From: Tissierellia bacterium
Lineage (GTDB): Bacteria > Bacillota_A > Clostridia > Tissierellales > Peptoniphilaceae
NCBI GenBank assembly: GCA_012728775.1
Contig: JAAYEN010000111.1
Span: 1 to 6,826 of the forward strand
Length of the DNA stretch: 6,826 nt
Direction of reading: 5' to 3'
The translations under genes were made by a program, and so were the position numbers. Positions 1-6,826 of the stretch are shown in pieces. Within the stretch, counting starts at the first letter, position 1; the number at the start of each line of letters is the position of its first letter. The notes under the pieces were generated by a model. That model ran no database searches and was not told the origin of the DNA. It saw only the letters and a list, made by a program, of their open reading frames with translations.

Positions 1-527
1 AAATTTTTTGACTTATTAATAGCCTCGTATTTGTTCTTTACTTCTAAAATTTTATAAATTCTAGTCAAATTGTTTTTTATAGTTTTTTCACTAAGATATA
101 ATCTCTTGCCAATTTCTTTATTACTTATACCTTGGGATAAAAGATATAAAATGGATTTATCTCTATCAGATAAGTCATATTCTTTTTCATCTTGTATCTT
201 TACTTCTAGCATTTTTTCCAGATCATCAACAGTGGATTTTCCATTAATTACTTTAATATGAGGATAGTATTCTTTAAATTCCTCCTCTTCCAAAGTGACC
301 AAAATGGGATTTTTAACTAAAATTTTTGTCCTACTTGAAATTTTAGCTCTATATTCTTTAAAATAATTGGCATCAAAGAATAAAAATTCCAATTTTTCAT
401 ATAGTAAGTAATCCATATCGTACTTACCTACTAGATAAATTCCCTCTATTTCCGTGAGATATTCCTTTACCAAATTGTAAATTCCTTTTGCCCGTATCTC
501 AGAACCGGAAACAACTACATATTTCAT
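1..527 (-). CDS. LuxR-type HTH regulator, partial (C-terminal end off the left edge)
   Basis: An open frame on the minus strand starts at ATG 527-525 and stays open to the window edge, giving 175 visible residues. Residues about 119-173 are a clear LuxR/GerE DNA-binding domain: LSDRDKSILYLL, then GISNKEIGKRLYLSEKTIKNN as the helix-turn-helix, then a scaffold helix ending near YEAINK. The first 110 residues have the size and rough pattern of a response-regulator receiver. FLFFD places Asp52 near the usual phosphoacceptor position, but the N-terminal acidic pair is replaced by SGSE and no clear Lys/Thr switch pattern is visible. A degenerate, perhaps phosphorylation-independent receiver is inferred. 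The start lies 3 bases after the stop of the LacI-family gene and has only a weak A-rich ribosome site, so co-transcription and translational coupling are likely. Target genes are unknown. The HTH call is firm; the N-domain call is tentative. Confidence 0.88.
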   Translation of the reverse strand, partial: MKYVVVSGSEIRAKGIYNLVKEYLTEIEGIYLVGKYDMDYLLYEKLEFLFFDANYFKEYRAKISSRTKILVKNPILVTLEEEEFKEYYPHIKVINGKSTVDDLEKMLEVKIQDEKEYDLSDRDKSILYLLSQGISNKEIGKRLYLSEKTIKNNLTRIYKILEVKNKYEAINKSKN

Positions 528-530
528 AAT

Positions 531-1541
531 CTATATTTCTTTTACACTTTCACGTTCAATAATATAGAAAGGTAAAAGTACAGTTTCTTGGGACATTTTT
601 TCTTCGCCTTTTATTGCCTTAATAATACTTCTTATTGAAACTGCACCGTAATCATATAAAGGCTCTTTTAAAGTAGTTAGTTTTGGTCTATATTGTTCAG
701 ACATTTTAATATCTCCAACTCCTGTCACAGATACATCTTCTGGAACTCTTATTTCATTGTCTTTTAAAAGATTCATAATCTTTATAGCAGCTTCGTCAGA
801 ATAAGCCATTATAGCGGTTATGCCTTCATTTTTGATACTTTCAATAAGTTTACTTTCTATGTCTAAGAATGCTTCATCTGAATTTTCTGAAAGTTCTAGA
901 ATTCTCTCTTTTAAAGCAAATTTTTTGATAGCTTCCTTGTATCCCCTTTGTTTAAAGCGCTCTACAGTAATTTCAAAATCCTTTTCAATACCAAGATAGC
1001 CAATATTACGATGACCCTTATTAAATAAATATTCCACCATTGCTGCTGTTGATTCTATATTATCTATAGAAATAGTTGCAACATCTTCGTTTCTATAATA
1101 TCTGTTCAAATAAGATACGGGAATTTTTAATTCTTTTAAATTCTGTAATCTGTTTTTATTATTGCTTTCTGTAATTACTACTATTCCTTCTACTTGTTTT
1201 TGCAAAAGTAATTTCATATATCTATCTTCTATTTCAGGATCTCCATAAGTACTAGATACTAAAATATCGTAATCATACATTCTTGCAACTTCTTCTACAC
1301 CTCTTAATACTTGGGATACAAAAGAAAGTCCGAAGTCTTCCACGATTACACCGATAATATTACTCTTTCTAGTTACCAAGCTTCGAGCTATTTCATTGGG
1401 TTCGTAATCCAATACTTCTATAGCGTGAAGTACCCTTCTTCTAGCATCAGGACTAACAGGTTTTGAGTCATTTACAACTCTAGAAACTGTGGATATGGAA
1501 ACTCCTGCCATTTTTGCAACGTCTTTTATAGTTGCGCTCAA
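531..1541 (-). CDS. LacI/GalR-family transcriptional repressor
   Basis: This 336-residue protein has the full family length. Residues 4-27 form the LacI helix-turn-helix (IKDVAKMAGVS, then STVSRVVN as the recognition helix). Residues 49-58 are the hinge helix, with Leu55 at the position that normally wedges into a central CpG of the operator. Residues 60-330 are a periplasmic-binding-protein-like effector domain with typical landmarks: GHRNIGYLG at 176-184, ERFKQRGY at 194-201, AYSDEAA at 246-252, RVPEDVSVTG at 265-274 and PKLTTLKEP at 286-294. The usual GFDD stretch reads GVGD here. The effector is probably a small metabolite such as a sugar, but it cannot be read from the sequence. The start is TTG, set by a strong GAGGTGA ribosome site. 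The gene is divergent from the ilv operon and leads a two-gene unit with the LuxR-type gene. Whether it regulates ilv or a locus to the left is unknown. CcpA itself is less likely because the family match is generic. Confidence 0.95.
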   Translation of the reverse strand: MSATIKDVAKMAGVSISTVSRVVNDSKPVSPDARRRVLHAIEVLDYEPNEIARSLVTRKSNIIGVIVEDFGLSFVSQVLRGVEEVARMYDYDILVSSTYGDPEIEDRYMKLLLQKQVEGIVVITESNNKNRLQNLKELKIPVSYLNRYYRNEDVATISIDNIESTAAMVEYLFNKGHRNIGYLGIEKDFEITVERFKQRGYKEAIKKFALKERILELSENSDEAFLDIESKLIESIKNEGITAIMAYSDEAAIKIMNLLKDNEIRVPEDVSVTGVGDIKMSEQYRPKLTTLKEPLYDYGAVSIRSIIKAIKGEEKMSQETVLLPFYIIERESVKEI

Positions 1542-1546
1542 TTAAA

Positions 1547-1553
1547 TCACCTC
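1547..1553 (-). promoter_or_regulatory. Ribosome binding site fixing the TTG start of the LacI-family gene
   Basis: On the minus strand GAGGTGA ends about 5-6 bases before TTG at 1541-1539. No ATG lies at suitable spacing. The next in-frame ATG is codon 11, inside the helix-turn-helix, and would destroy it. The TTG start is therefore the supported one. Confidence 0.85.
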
Positions 1554-1597
1554 AAAATTTTATATATTTATTTATTATTTTTCATTATATTCTGCAA

Positions 1598-1623
1598 TTG
1601 TTTACATTTTAATTATGTAACAA
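1598..1623. promoter_or_regulatory. Imperfect inverted repeat over the LacI-gene promoter, candidate operator
   Basis: The left arm TTGTTTACAT (1598-1607) and right arm ATGTAACAA (1615-1623) are complementary over TTACAT/ATGTAA and TTG/CAA, with one extra T in the left arm and a 7-base AT spacer. The repeat covers the -10 box and predicted start site of the minus-strand promoter, where a repressor would block transcription. It lacks the central CpG typical of LacI-family operators, so the binding protein is uncertain. The region is AT-rich and some symmetry is expected by chance. Confidence 0.4.
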
Positions 1624-1640
1624 ATGAAAAGCTTTGTCAA
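1612..1640 (-). promoter_or_regulatory. Sigma-70/SigA-type promoter of the LacI-LuxR unit
   Basis: On the minus strand a perfect -35 TTGACA (1640-1635) is followed, after exactly 17 bases, by CATAAT (1617-1612), a 5/6 match to the -10 consensus. Transcription would start near 1605, leaving a leader of about 64 bases before the TTG start. Start-site mapping would be needed to prove it. Confidence 0.75.
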
Positions 1641-1653
1641 TCAGTTAAAATGC

Positions 1654-1673
1654 AAATTTTCCTAAATTTTCCT
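1654..1673. repeat. Two tandem copies of a 10-bp repeat
   Basis: AAATTTTCCT occurs twice in direct succession (1654-1663 and 1664-1673), and AAAT follows as the start of a third copy. The 10-base period is about one helical turn. It lies 14 bases upstream of the minus-strand -35 box. It could be an UP-like A-tract element, a regulator site, or slippage in AT-rich sequence. Confidence 0.6.
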
Positions 1674-1814
1674 AAATATATACAAATTTAATATTAACGT
1701 TTTTAGAAATTTTAATTCTAGATTTATTAAAAGCATAACCCTTCTTAATTGCGTAGTGTTTTAACTATTAAATACTCCGTTTTATAAAAAATTAAAAAAT
1801 TTACAAAATTTTGA
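1674..1814. other. AT-rich divergent intergenic segment with no gene seen
   Basis: This stretch lies between the two promoters. I see no reading frame with a ribosome site and no strong hairpin. Two weak symmetries are present: AACGTT at 1696-1701, the kind of CpG-centred core LacI-family proteins like, and an imperfect 17-base palindrome TAGAA...TTCTA at 1704-1720. Neither stands out from the AT-rich background. Confidence 0.5.
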
Positions 1815-1843
1815 TTGACATTTACTTTTATTGCATTTATAAT
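1815..1843 (+). promoter_or_regulatory. Consensus promoter of the ilv operon
   Basis: A perfect TTGACA (1815-1820), a 17-base spacer and a perfect TATAAT (1838-1843) predict a transcription start near 1850, just before the T-box stem I. A full consensus promoter fits the logic of this leader: initiation is strong and output is set by termination inside it. Confidence 0.92.
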
Positions 1844-1938
1844 ACTGATTAATATTCAAAAATTTTGATGGAGCGAGCCTCATTGGAGAGTTTCAGAGAG
1901 TCAGCGGTTGGTGTGAGCTGATACAAAAGATGAAGCCT

Positions 1939-1941
1939 GTC
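1939..1941 (+). promoter_or_regulatory. Probable specifier codon GUC (valine) of the T-box
   Basis: GTC precedes by one base the CTCC strand of the lower stem I helix, the spacing I recall from the glycine T-box family. Valine suits an operon making valine precursors. The AGUA/GAA loop signature is only partly present (GAA at 1932-1934, no AGUA), so another register is possible. Confidence 0.5.
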
Positions 1942-2083
1942 CCTCCTGAATTTACTAGGTAAAATTAATTTTAAGATTAAGATAGCTTGGTACGGGTTGA
2001 GCCGTTATTTATCTAGAGTTATTAACTCATTGAGGCAAAAGATGTGAATTTTTTGTAATATAAGGTGGTACCGCGATTTCAAC

Positions 2084-2120
2084 GCCCTTAATTTACTATA
2101 CGTAAATTGAGGGCTTTTTT
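2084..2120 (+). terminator. Intrinsic terminator of the T-box leader
   Basis: GCCCTTAATTTAC (2084-2096) pairs with GTAAATTGAGGGC (2102-2114) through 13 base pairs including one G-U, with a 5-base loop, and is followed by six T residues (2115-2120). Its left arm overlaps the CCTT used by the antiterminator, so the two folds exclude each other, as expected for a transcriptional T-box. Confidence 0.95.
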
Positions 2121-2170
2121 ATTAGGTATCAAATGGAAGTTAAAATTATTCGAAAATATTTCTATGAAAG

Positions 2171-2175
2171 GGAGG
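2171..2175 (+). promoter_or_regulatory. Ribosome binding site deciding the start of the small ACT gene
   Basis: GGAGG (within AAGGGAGG) stands 6 bases before ATG 2182. The same frame is open upstream to a TTG at 2107, but that codon lies inside the terminator hairpin and has no ribosome site, so the 74-residue form is chosen. Confidence 0.9.
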
Positions 2176-2181
2176 AAGAAA

Positions 2182-2406
2182 ATGACTAAGTTAATCACCG
2201 CAAACTTAACAACTGGTGCAGAAACAATGATGAAAATATTTAGCCTAGCTAAGAGGAAGGGGATAAAAGTCGTCGACCTCTCTATAACAGATATAGGCGA
2301 AGATAATTATGAATTGAAGCTCTATTACAAAGATACGGGAGCTAACAATTTCGAATATTCCGTGTATAACATCGAAGGTGTTTACAATATAGAAAAATTT
2401 AATTAA
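2182..2406 (+). CDS. Small ACT-domain protein, probable acetolactate synthase regulatory subunit (IlvM/IlvN-like)
   Basis: The 74-residue product looks like a single ACT domain. Strand 1 is KLITANL (3-9), helix 1 is about 12-26, strand 2 is IKVVDLSI (28-35), strand 3 is YELKLYYK (43-50), followed by a helix about 55-64 and a last strand VYNIEKF (67-73). The layout and the MMKIFSLAKRKGIKV stretch resemble the N-terminal part of acetolactate synthase small subunits, especially short IlvM-type ones of about 85 residues. Such subunits bind the catalytic subunit, stimulate it and often mediate valine feedback. It lacks the second C-terminal domain of the usual 160-residue IlvN/IlvH. It is the first gene after the T-box and is separated from ilvC by 12 bases, but it sits two genes away from ilvB. 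The domain call rests on pattern and context; partnership with IlvB is inferred, and a different ligand-sensing role cannot be excluded. Confidence 0.75.
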   Translation: MTKLITANLTTGAETMMKIFSLAKRKGIKVVDLSITDIGEDNYELKLYYKDTGANNFEYSVYNIEGVYNIEKFN

Positions 2407-3420
<1,014 letters not shown>

Positions 3421-3425
3421 TCAAA

Positions 3426-3429
3426 GGAG
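3426..3429 (+). promoter_or_regulatory. Ribosome binding site deciding the ilvD start
   Basis: AAAGGAG ends at 3429, 6 bases before ATG 3436. The in-frame TTG at 3430, which would add two residues, directly abuts the site and cannot be used efficiently. Confidence 0.85.
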
Positions 3430-3435
3430 TTGAAT

Positions 3436-5097
3436 ATGAAAAGCGATAATGTAAAAAGAGGCCCCGAAAGAGCGCCTCACCGTTCTTTGATGATAGCATC
3501 AGGCTTGACTCCAGAAGAAATGGATAGACCTCTAATAGGAGTAGTAAATTCTTTTAACGATATCGTTCCTGGACATGTTCATCTAAATTCAATCACGGAA
3601 GCAGTTAAAAAAGGAGTGCTGATGGCAGGCGGTACTCCTTTGGAATTTCCAGCTATAGCAGTTTGTGACGGAATAGCGATGAATCACGAAGGAATGAAAT
3701 ACTCGTTAGTAAGTAGAGAATTAATAGCAGATAGTATAGAAGTCATGTTAAAAGCCCACGCATTAGATGGAGTGGTTATGGTACCAAACTGTGACAAAGT
3801 AGTTCCAGGAATGTTAATGGCAGCTGCTAGAGTAAATATTCCTACTATAGTAATCAGTGGAGGACCAATGCTAGCAGGTAGAGATACCCATGGAAATCCG
3901 TTAGATTTGACAAATGTATTTGAAGCAGTAGGAAGTCACAAAGCTGGGAAAATGACAGACGAAGAACTTTTAGATATAGAATTAAATGCTTGCCCAAGCT
4001 GTGGCTCTTGCTCTGGAATGTTTACAGCAAATTCCATGAACTGCCTAACAGAAGCTGTAGGAATGGCACTTCCAGGAAATGGAACTATTCCTGCTGTATA
4101 TAGCAATAGAATGCTTTTGGCTAAAAAATCTGGAATGAAAATTTTAGATTTAGTAAGAGACCAACTTTTACCTAGGGATATTATTAATGAAAAATCCATA
4201 GAAAATGCACTTACTATGGACAATGCATTGGGTTGTTCATCTAATACTGTTCTTCACTTAACAGCAATCGCCCACGAAGCAGGAGTAGACTTCGATTTAA
4301 ATTTAATAAATGAAATCAGCTCCAAGACTCCATATCTATGTAAACTAAGACCAAGTGGTACTTTGCATATGGAAGATCTAGATAGAGTCGGGGGAATAAT
4401 GTCTGTTTATAACGAATTGGATAAAAAGAATTTAGTTCATAGAGATGTGCCTACGGTTTCAGGACTTACAATGGGAGAACAATTTGAAAATGTTTCTGTC
4501 AGAAATCACGAAATAGTAGCAAATATCGATAAACCTCATGCAGACACAGGCGGACTTGCTATCTTATTTGGAAACTTAGCGCCAGAAGGTGCAGTTGTAA
4601 AACGTTCAGCAGTAGACGAATCTATGTTAGTTCACTCTGGACCAGCTAGAGTGTTCGACTCAGAAGAAGAAGCCATAAAAGCAATCTATGGATTAAAAAT
4701 TCAAAAAGGTGATGTCATAGTAATTCGCTACGAAGGACCTAAAGGTGGTCCTGGAATGAGAGAAATGCTATCCCCTACTTCTGCAATTGCAGGAATTGGT
4801 TTGGATAAAGAAGTAGCCTTAATAACAGACGGAAGATTTTCAGGAGCTACACGGGGTGCAAGTATTGGACACGTTTCACCGGAAGCTATGGAAGGCGGAA
4901 ATATTGGCCTTATTCAAGATGGGGATATTATAAATATCGATATGCACAAATTGACCCTAAATGTAGATTTAAGTGAAGAAGAATTAGAAGAAAGAAGAAA
5001 AAATCATAAACCAAAACAAACCGAAGCTACAGGTTATTTGGCTAAATATCAAAAATTAGTTACAAGTGCTTCCAAAGGAGCGATTTGTACAGTTTAA
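3436..5097 (+). CDS. ilvD: Dihydroxy-acid dehydratase
   Basis: This 553-residue Fe-S enzyme dehydrates 2,3-dihydroxyisovalerate to 2-oxoisovalerate and 2,3-dihydroxy-3-methylvalerate to the isoleucine precursor. IlvD/Edd family landmarks appear in order: [11 protein letters not shown] (8-18), VPGHVHL (44-50), AVCDGIAM (75-82) with Cys77, [10 protein letters not shown] (117-126) with Cys119 and the Asp120-Lys121 metal site, [17 protein letters not shown] (186-202) with Cys192, and GRFSGATRG (466-474) followed by GHVSPEA (478-484). Gly46 in VPGHVHL replaces the Cys that plant-type [2Fe-2S] enzymes carry there, which suggests the bacterial type with an oxygen-labile [4Fe-4S] cluster. That is an inference from family knowledge. 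The length is normal and no damage is seen. The start is 15 bases after the ilvC stop, and ilvB follows after 24 bases. Confidence 0.98.
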   Translation: MKSDNVKRGPERAPHRSLMIASGLTPEEMDRPLIGVVNSFNDIVPGHVHLNSITEAVKKGVLMAGGTPLEFPAIAVCDGIAMNHEGMKYSLVSRELIADSIEVMLKAHALDGVVMVPNCDKVVPGMLMAAARVNIPTIVISGGPMLAGRDTHGNPLDLTNVFEAVGSHKAGKMTDEELLDIELNACPSCGSCSGMFTANSMNCLTEAVGMALPGNGTIPAVYSNRMLLAKKSGMKILDLVRDQLLPRDIINEKSIENALTMDNALGCSSNTVLHLTAIAHEAGVDFDLNLINEISSKTPYLCKLRPSGTLHMEDLDRVGGIMSVYNELDKKNLVHRDVPTVSGLTMGEQFENVSVRNHEIVANIDKPHADTGGLAILFGNLAPEGAVVKRSAVDESMLVHSGPARVFDSEEEAIKAIYGLKIQKGDVIVIRYEGPKGGPGMREMLSPTSAIAGIGLDKEVALITDGRFSGATRGASIGHVSPEAMEGGNIGLIQDGDIINIDMHKLTLNVDLSEEELEERRKNHKPKQTEATGYLAKYQKLVTSASKGAICTV

Positions 5098-5121
5098 TTT
5101 TATAAAATAAAGGTGTAGAAA

Positions 5122-6804
5122 ATGATAAAAAAAGGTTCAGAGATTCTTATAGACGCTATTTTGGACGAAGGAATAGACACTATATTTGCCTATCCTGGCG
5201 CTTCAATAATTCCAATATTAGATTATATGTACGACAAAAAAGACGTCCTTACTCACTACCTAACAGCTGATGAGCAAGGTGCTACCCATGCAGCAGACGG
5301 TTATGCTAGATCTACAGGAAATGTCGGAACAGTCTTAGTCTCTTCAGGACCTGGCTCTACAAATGCTGTAACAGCAATAGCTACCGCCTATTTTGATTCC
5401 ATTCCTCTAGTAGTTTTCACAGGACAAGTTCAAAACCAAAATATCGGATCTGATTCTTTTCAAGAGTGTGATATTGTAAGCATAACTATGCCAATCACTA
5501 AATACTCCCATCAAGTTAAAGATGTGGAAGAATTACAATTAGAGGTTAGAAAAGCTTACAGAATTGCCACTAGTGGAAGACCTGGACCTGTTGTAATTGA
5601 TTTACCAAAGGACATCCAACTATCTAAAGCTGAAACTATTTCTTTTGAAGAAATTAAAGCCATAGATGATGCCCGTCCAAAAAATATTCATACTAGCTTT
5701 AATTATCGAGCTGTAGAAGTATTCGCCGAATATATTAACAAAGCAGAAAGACCGTTAATACTTGCAGGTGGTGGAATTATAGCCTCAGATACCAGCGATA
5801 TTTTACGAGAGCTAACAATTAAAGGAGATATTCCTGTGGTGAATTCTCTTATGGGACAAGGAATTATGGATTCCAATTCTCGCCTATCTTTAGGTCATGT
5901 GGGTATGCACGGACACAAAAGATCTAACTATGCCATGAGAAATTGCGATCTACTAATAACTTTAGGAGCTAGATTTAGCGATAGAGTTACAGCTGAAATT
6001 GAAGAATTTGCAAAAAACGCAAAAATTATTCAAGTAGATATAGATCATTCTGAGATTGATAAAATAATTGAAATTAATTACTCACTTCACGCAGATTTAA
6101 GAGATTTTATGCCTAATCTTTTAGAAGCTGTGGAAGAAAGAGATAGGTCAGGCTGGATAGACTATATAAACGAAAACTTGGAATTCAATGACGAGTATAC
6201 TGAAGAATGGACACCGAGAAATATTATAAAAGCTATTAAGCATTCTGTAGGCAAGGATTCATTCATAGCAACAGATGTAGGACAACACCAAATGTGGGTT
6301 TCCCAATTCTATGGTTTTGACAACCCGAGACAATTCGTAACTTCTGGAGGATTTGGAACTATGGGATTTGGATTAGGAGCAGCAATAGGAACTCAAATTG
6401 CAAATCCCGAAAAAAGAGTCGTTCTGGTTACCGGCGATGGAAGTTTTAGAATGAATATGAATGAACTTGTAACGGTTACAAAATATAAATTGCCAATAGT
6501 AATAATAATTTTAAATAATGGCGTATTGGGAATGGTTAGACAATGGCAAACACTGTTCCAAGAAGAACGCTATTATGCCACAGAATTGACTGACGATGTG
6601 GACTTTATAAAACTTGCAGATGCCTTTAATATTGAAGGAAGAACTGTAAGTACCATAAAAGATTTGGAACAATCCATGAAAGATGCTTTTGATTCCAAAA
6701 AAGCTATGGTAATAAATGCATTAATTGACAAAAAAGCTATGGTATTTCCCATTATCCCTGCAGGGGGAAGTTATGAAGATGCCATAGTGTCATCAGGGAG
6801 GTAA
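5122..6804 (+). CDS. ilvB: Acetolactate synthase large (catalytic) subunit, anabolic type
   Basis: This 560-residue thiamine-diphosphate enzyme condenses two pyruvates to 2-acetolactate, or pyruvate with 2-oxobutyrate to acetohydroxybutyrate. The N-terminal pyrimidine-binding domain has the catalytic Glu51 (DEQGATHAADGYAR) and SSGPGSTN (74-81). The central domain has GARFSDRVT (282-290), the FAD-contacting region of anabolic enzymes. The C-terminal domain has GDGSFRMN (438-445) and LNN (464-466), which form the thiamine-diphosphate/Mg motif, and then GMVRQWQTLF (470-479), typical of FAD-dependent biosynthetic synthases rather than catabolic AlsS. The residues before Glu51 are Ala-Asp, where Arg-His or Ser-His is common in relatives. 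The ribosome site AAAGGTG precedes ATG 5122. It is the fourth gene of the ilv operon, and its likely regulatory subunit is the ACT protein at the operon head. Confidence 0.97.
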   Translation: MIKKGSEILIDAILDEGIDTIFAYPGASIIPILDYMYDKKDVLTHYLTADEQGATHAADGYARSTGNVGTVLVSSGPGSTNAVTAIATAYFDSIPLVVFTGQVQNQNIGSDSFQECDIVSITMPITKYSHQVKDVEELQLEVRKAYRIATSGRPGPVVIDLPKDIQLSKAETISFEEIKAIDDARPKNIHTSFNYRAVEVFAEYINKAERPLILAGGGIIASDTSDILRELTIKGDIPVVNSLMGQGIMDSNSRLSLGHVGMHGHKRSNYAMRNCDLLITLGARFSDRVTAEIEEFAKNAKIIQVDIDHSEIDKIIEINYSLHADLRDFMPNLLEAVEERDRSGWIDYINENLEFNDEYTEEWTPRNIIKAIKHSVGKDSFIATDVGQHQMWVSQFYGFDNPRQFVTSGGFGTMGFGLGAAIGTQIANPEKRVVLVTGDGSFRMNMNELVTVTKYKLPIVIIILNNGVLGMVRQWQTLFQEERYYATELTDDVDFIKLADAFNIEGRTVSTIKDLEQSMKDAFDSKKAMVINALIDKKAMVFPIIPAGGSYEDAIVSSGR

Positions 6805-6806
6805 TT

Positions 6807-6826
6807 ATGAGTTATATATTTTATGA
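6807..6826 (+). CDS. Start of a further operon gene, truncated by the window edge
   Basis: ATG at 6807 lies 2 bases after the ilvB stop, with GGGAGG (6796-6801) 5 bases upstream. That is a strong ribosome site inside the end of ilvB, and it implies translational coupling. Only MSYIFY can be read. Context suggests another branched-chain amino acid gene, such as an aminotransferase, threonine dehydratase or leucine-pathway gene, but the sequence cannot say which. Confidence 0.7.

Larger units (their letters stand above)
1850..2120 (+). ncRNA. T-box riboswitch leader of the ilv operon, probable valine (GUC) specifier
   Basis: This cis-acting leader senses uncharged tRNA and controls read-through into the ilv genes. 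The diagnostic T-box AAGGTGGTACCGCG sits at 2062-2075. Its bulge reads UGGU, which would pair with a tRNA ending ACCA (discriminator A). In stem I, my fold pairs AATTT with AATTT around GA-rich strands resembling a K-turn, GGAG (1870-1873) with CTCC (1943-1946), CCTCATT (1878-1884) with GATGAAG (1929-1935, one mismatch), and TCAGC (1901-1905) with GCTGA (1917-1921) below a GGTTGGTG-type distal loop. The specifier then falls at 1939-1941, GTC, one base before the lower helix. Later hairpins are ACGG/CCGT (1992-2005), GAGTT/AACTC (2016-2028) and CAAAA/TTTTG (2036-2055, stem III). The antiterminator pairs AAGG (2062-2065) with CCTT (2086-2089). Identification is firm. The amino acid is inferred; CTC (Leu) at 1943-1945 is the main rival reading. 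Confidence 0.95.

Noticed and set aside
70..261. 63-residue plus-strand reading frame
   Set aside because: It lies opposite the LuxR-type gene, whose HTH domain is clearly coding, and it has no ribosome site or recognisable product.
1704..1720. Imperfect palindrome TAGAA...TTCTA
   Set aside because: There are five outer pairs in very AT-rich DNA, with mismatches toward the centre. This is expected by chance and has no placement relative to a promoter.
1943..1945. CTC (leucine) as the T-box specifier
   Set aside because: It would use up the strand that pairs with GGAG and remove the K-turn-like base of stem I. It is kept only as the second choice.
1850..2060. Possible leader-peptide attenuator with runs of branched-chain codons
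   Set aside because: There is no reading frame with a ribosome site and Ile/Leu/Val runs. The region folds as a T-box instead.
2107..2181. 25-residue N-terminal extension of the ACT protein from a TTG start
   Set aside because: The TTG is within the right arm of the terminator hairpin and has no ribosome site. The ATG at 2182 has GGAGG at ideal spacing.
2133..2189. 18-codon reading frame (MEVKIIRKYF...) overlapping the ACT gene start
   Set aside because: Only a weak AGGT precedes its ATG, and regulation is already explained by the T-box. The overlap of its stop with the ACT start is probably chance, though coupling is not excluded.
3936..4223. 95-residue minus-strand reading frame
   Set aside because: It lies entirely inside ilvD on the opposite strand. 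It is a by-product of the coding pattern.

Overview
The window reads as a low-GC Firmicute (Bacillota) chromosome segment. The evidence is the AT-rich base composition, GGAGG-type ribosome binding sites, a T-box riboswitch and AT-rich codon choice. A clostridial or Tissierellia-like anaerobe is my best guess, but nothing in the sequence fixes the genus.

Layout: two regulatory genes lie on the minus strand on the left. A LacI-family repressor starts at a TTG codon near 1541. It is followed after 3 bases by a LuxR-type (GerE helix-turn-helix) regulator that runs off the left edge. A gene-free stretch of about 640 bases (1542-2181) follows. It holds the minus-strand promoter of the LacI gene, an inverted repeat over that promoter, a 10-bp tandem repeat, a consensus plus-strand promoter, and a complete T-box leader ending in an intrinsic terminator.

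From 2182 to the right edge is a tightly packed plus-strand operon for branched-chain amino acid synthesis: a small ACT-domain protein (probable acetolactate synthase regulatory subunit), ilvC, ilvD and ilvB. The first 20 bases of one more gene follow. Together the enzymes take pyruvate (or pyruvate plus 2-oxobutyrate) to 2-oxoisovalerate (or 2-oxo-3-methylvalerate): IlvB with its small subunit makes the acetohydroxy acid, IlvC isomerises and reduces it, and IlvD dehydrates it. Uncharged tRNA sensed by the T-box should turn the operon on. My fold of stem I places GUC (valine) at the specifier position.

I found no mobile element, CRISPR array, tRNA or rRNA, and no convincing new system. The points worth a second look are the 74-residue ACT-only subunit placed far from its catalytic partner, the Tyr where class I ketol-acid reductoisomerases usually carry an NADPH-binding Arg, the LuxR regulator whose N-terminal domain has lost receiver hallmarks, and the architecture of the divergent control region.
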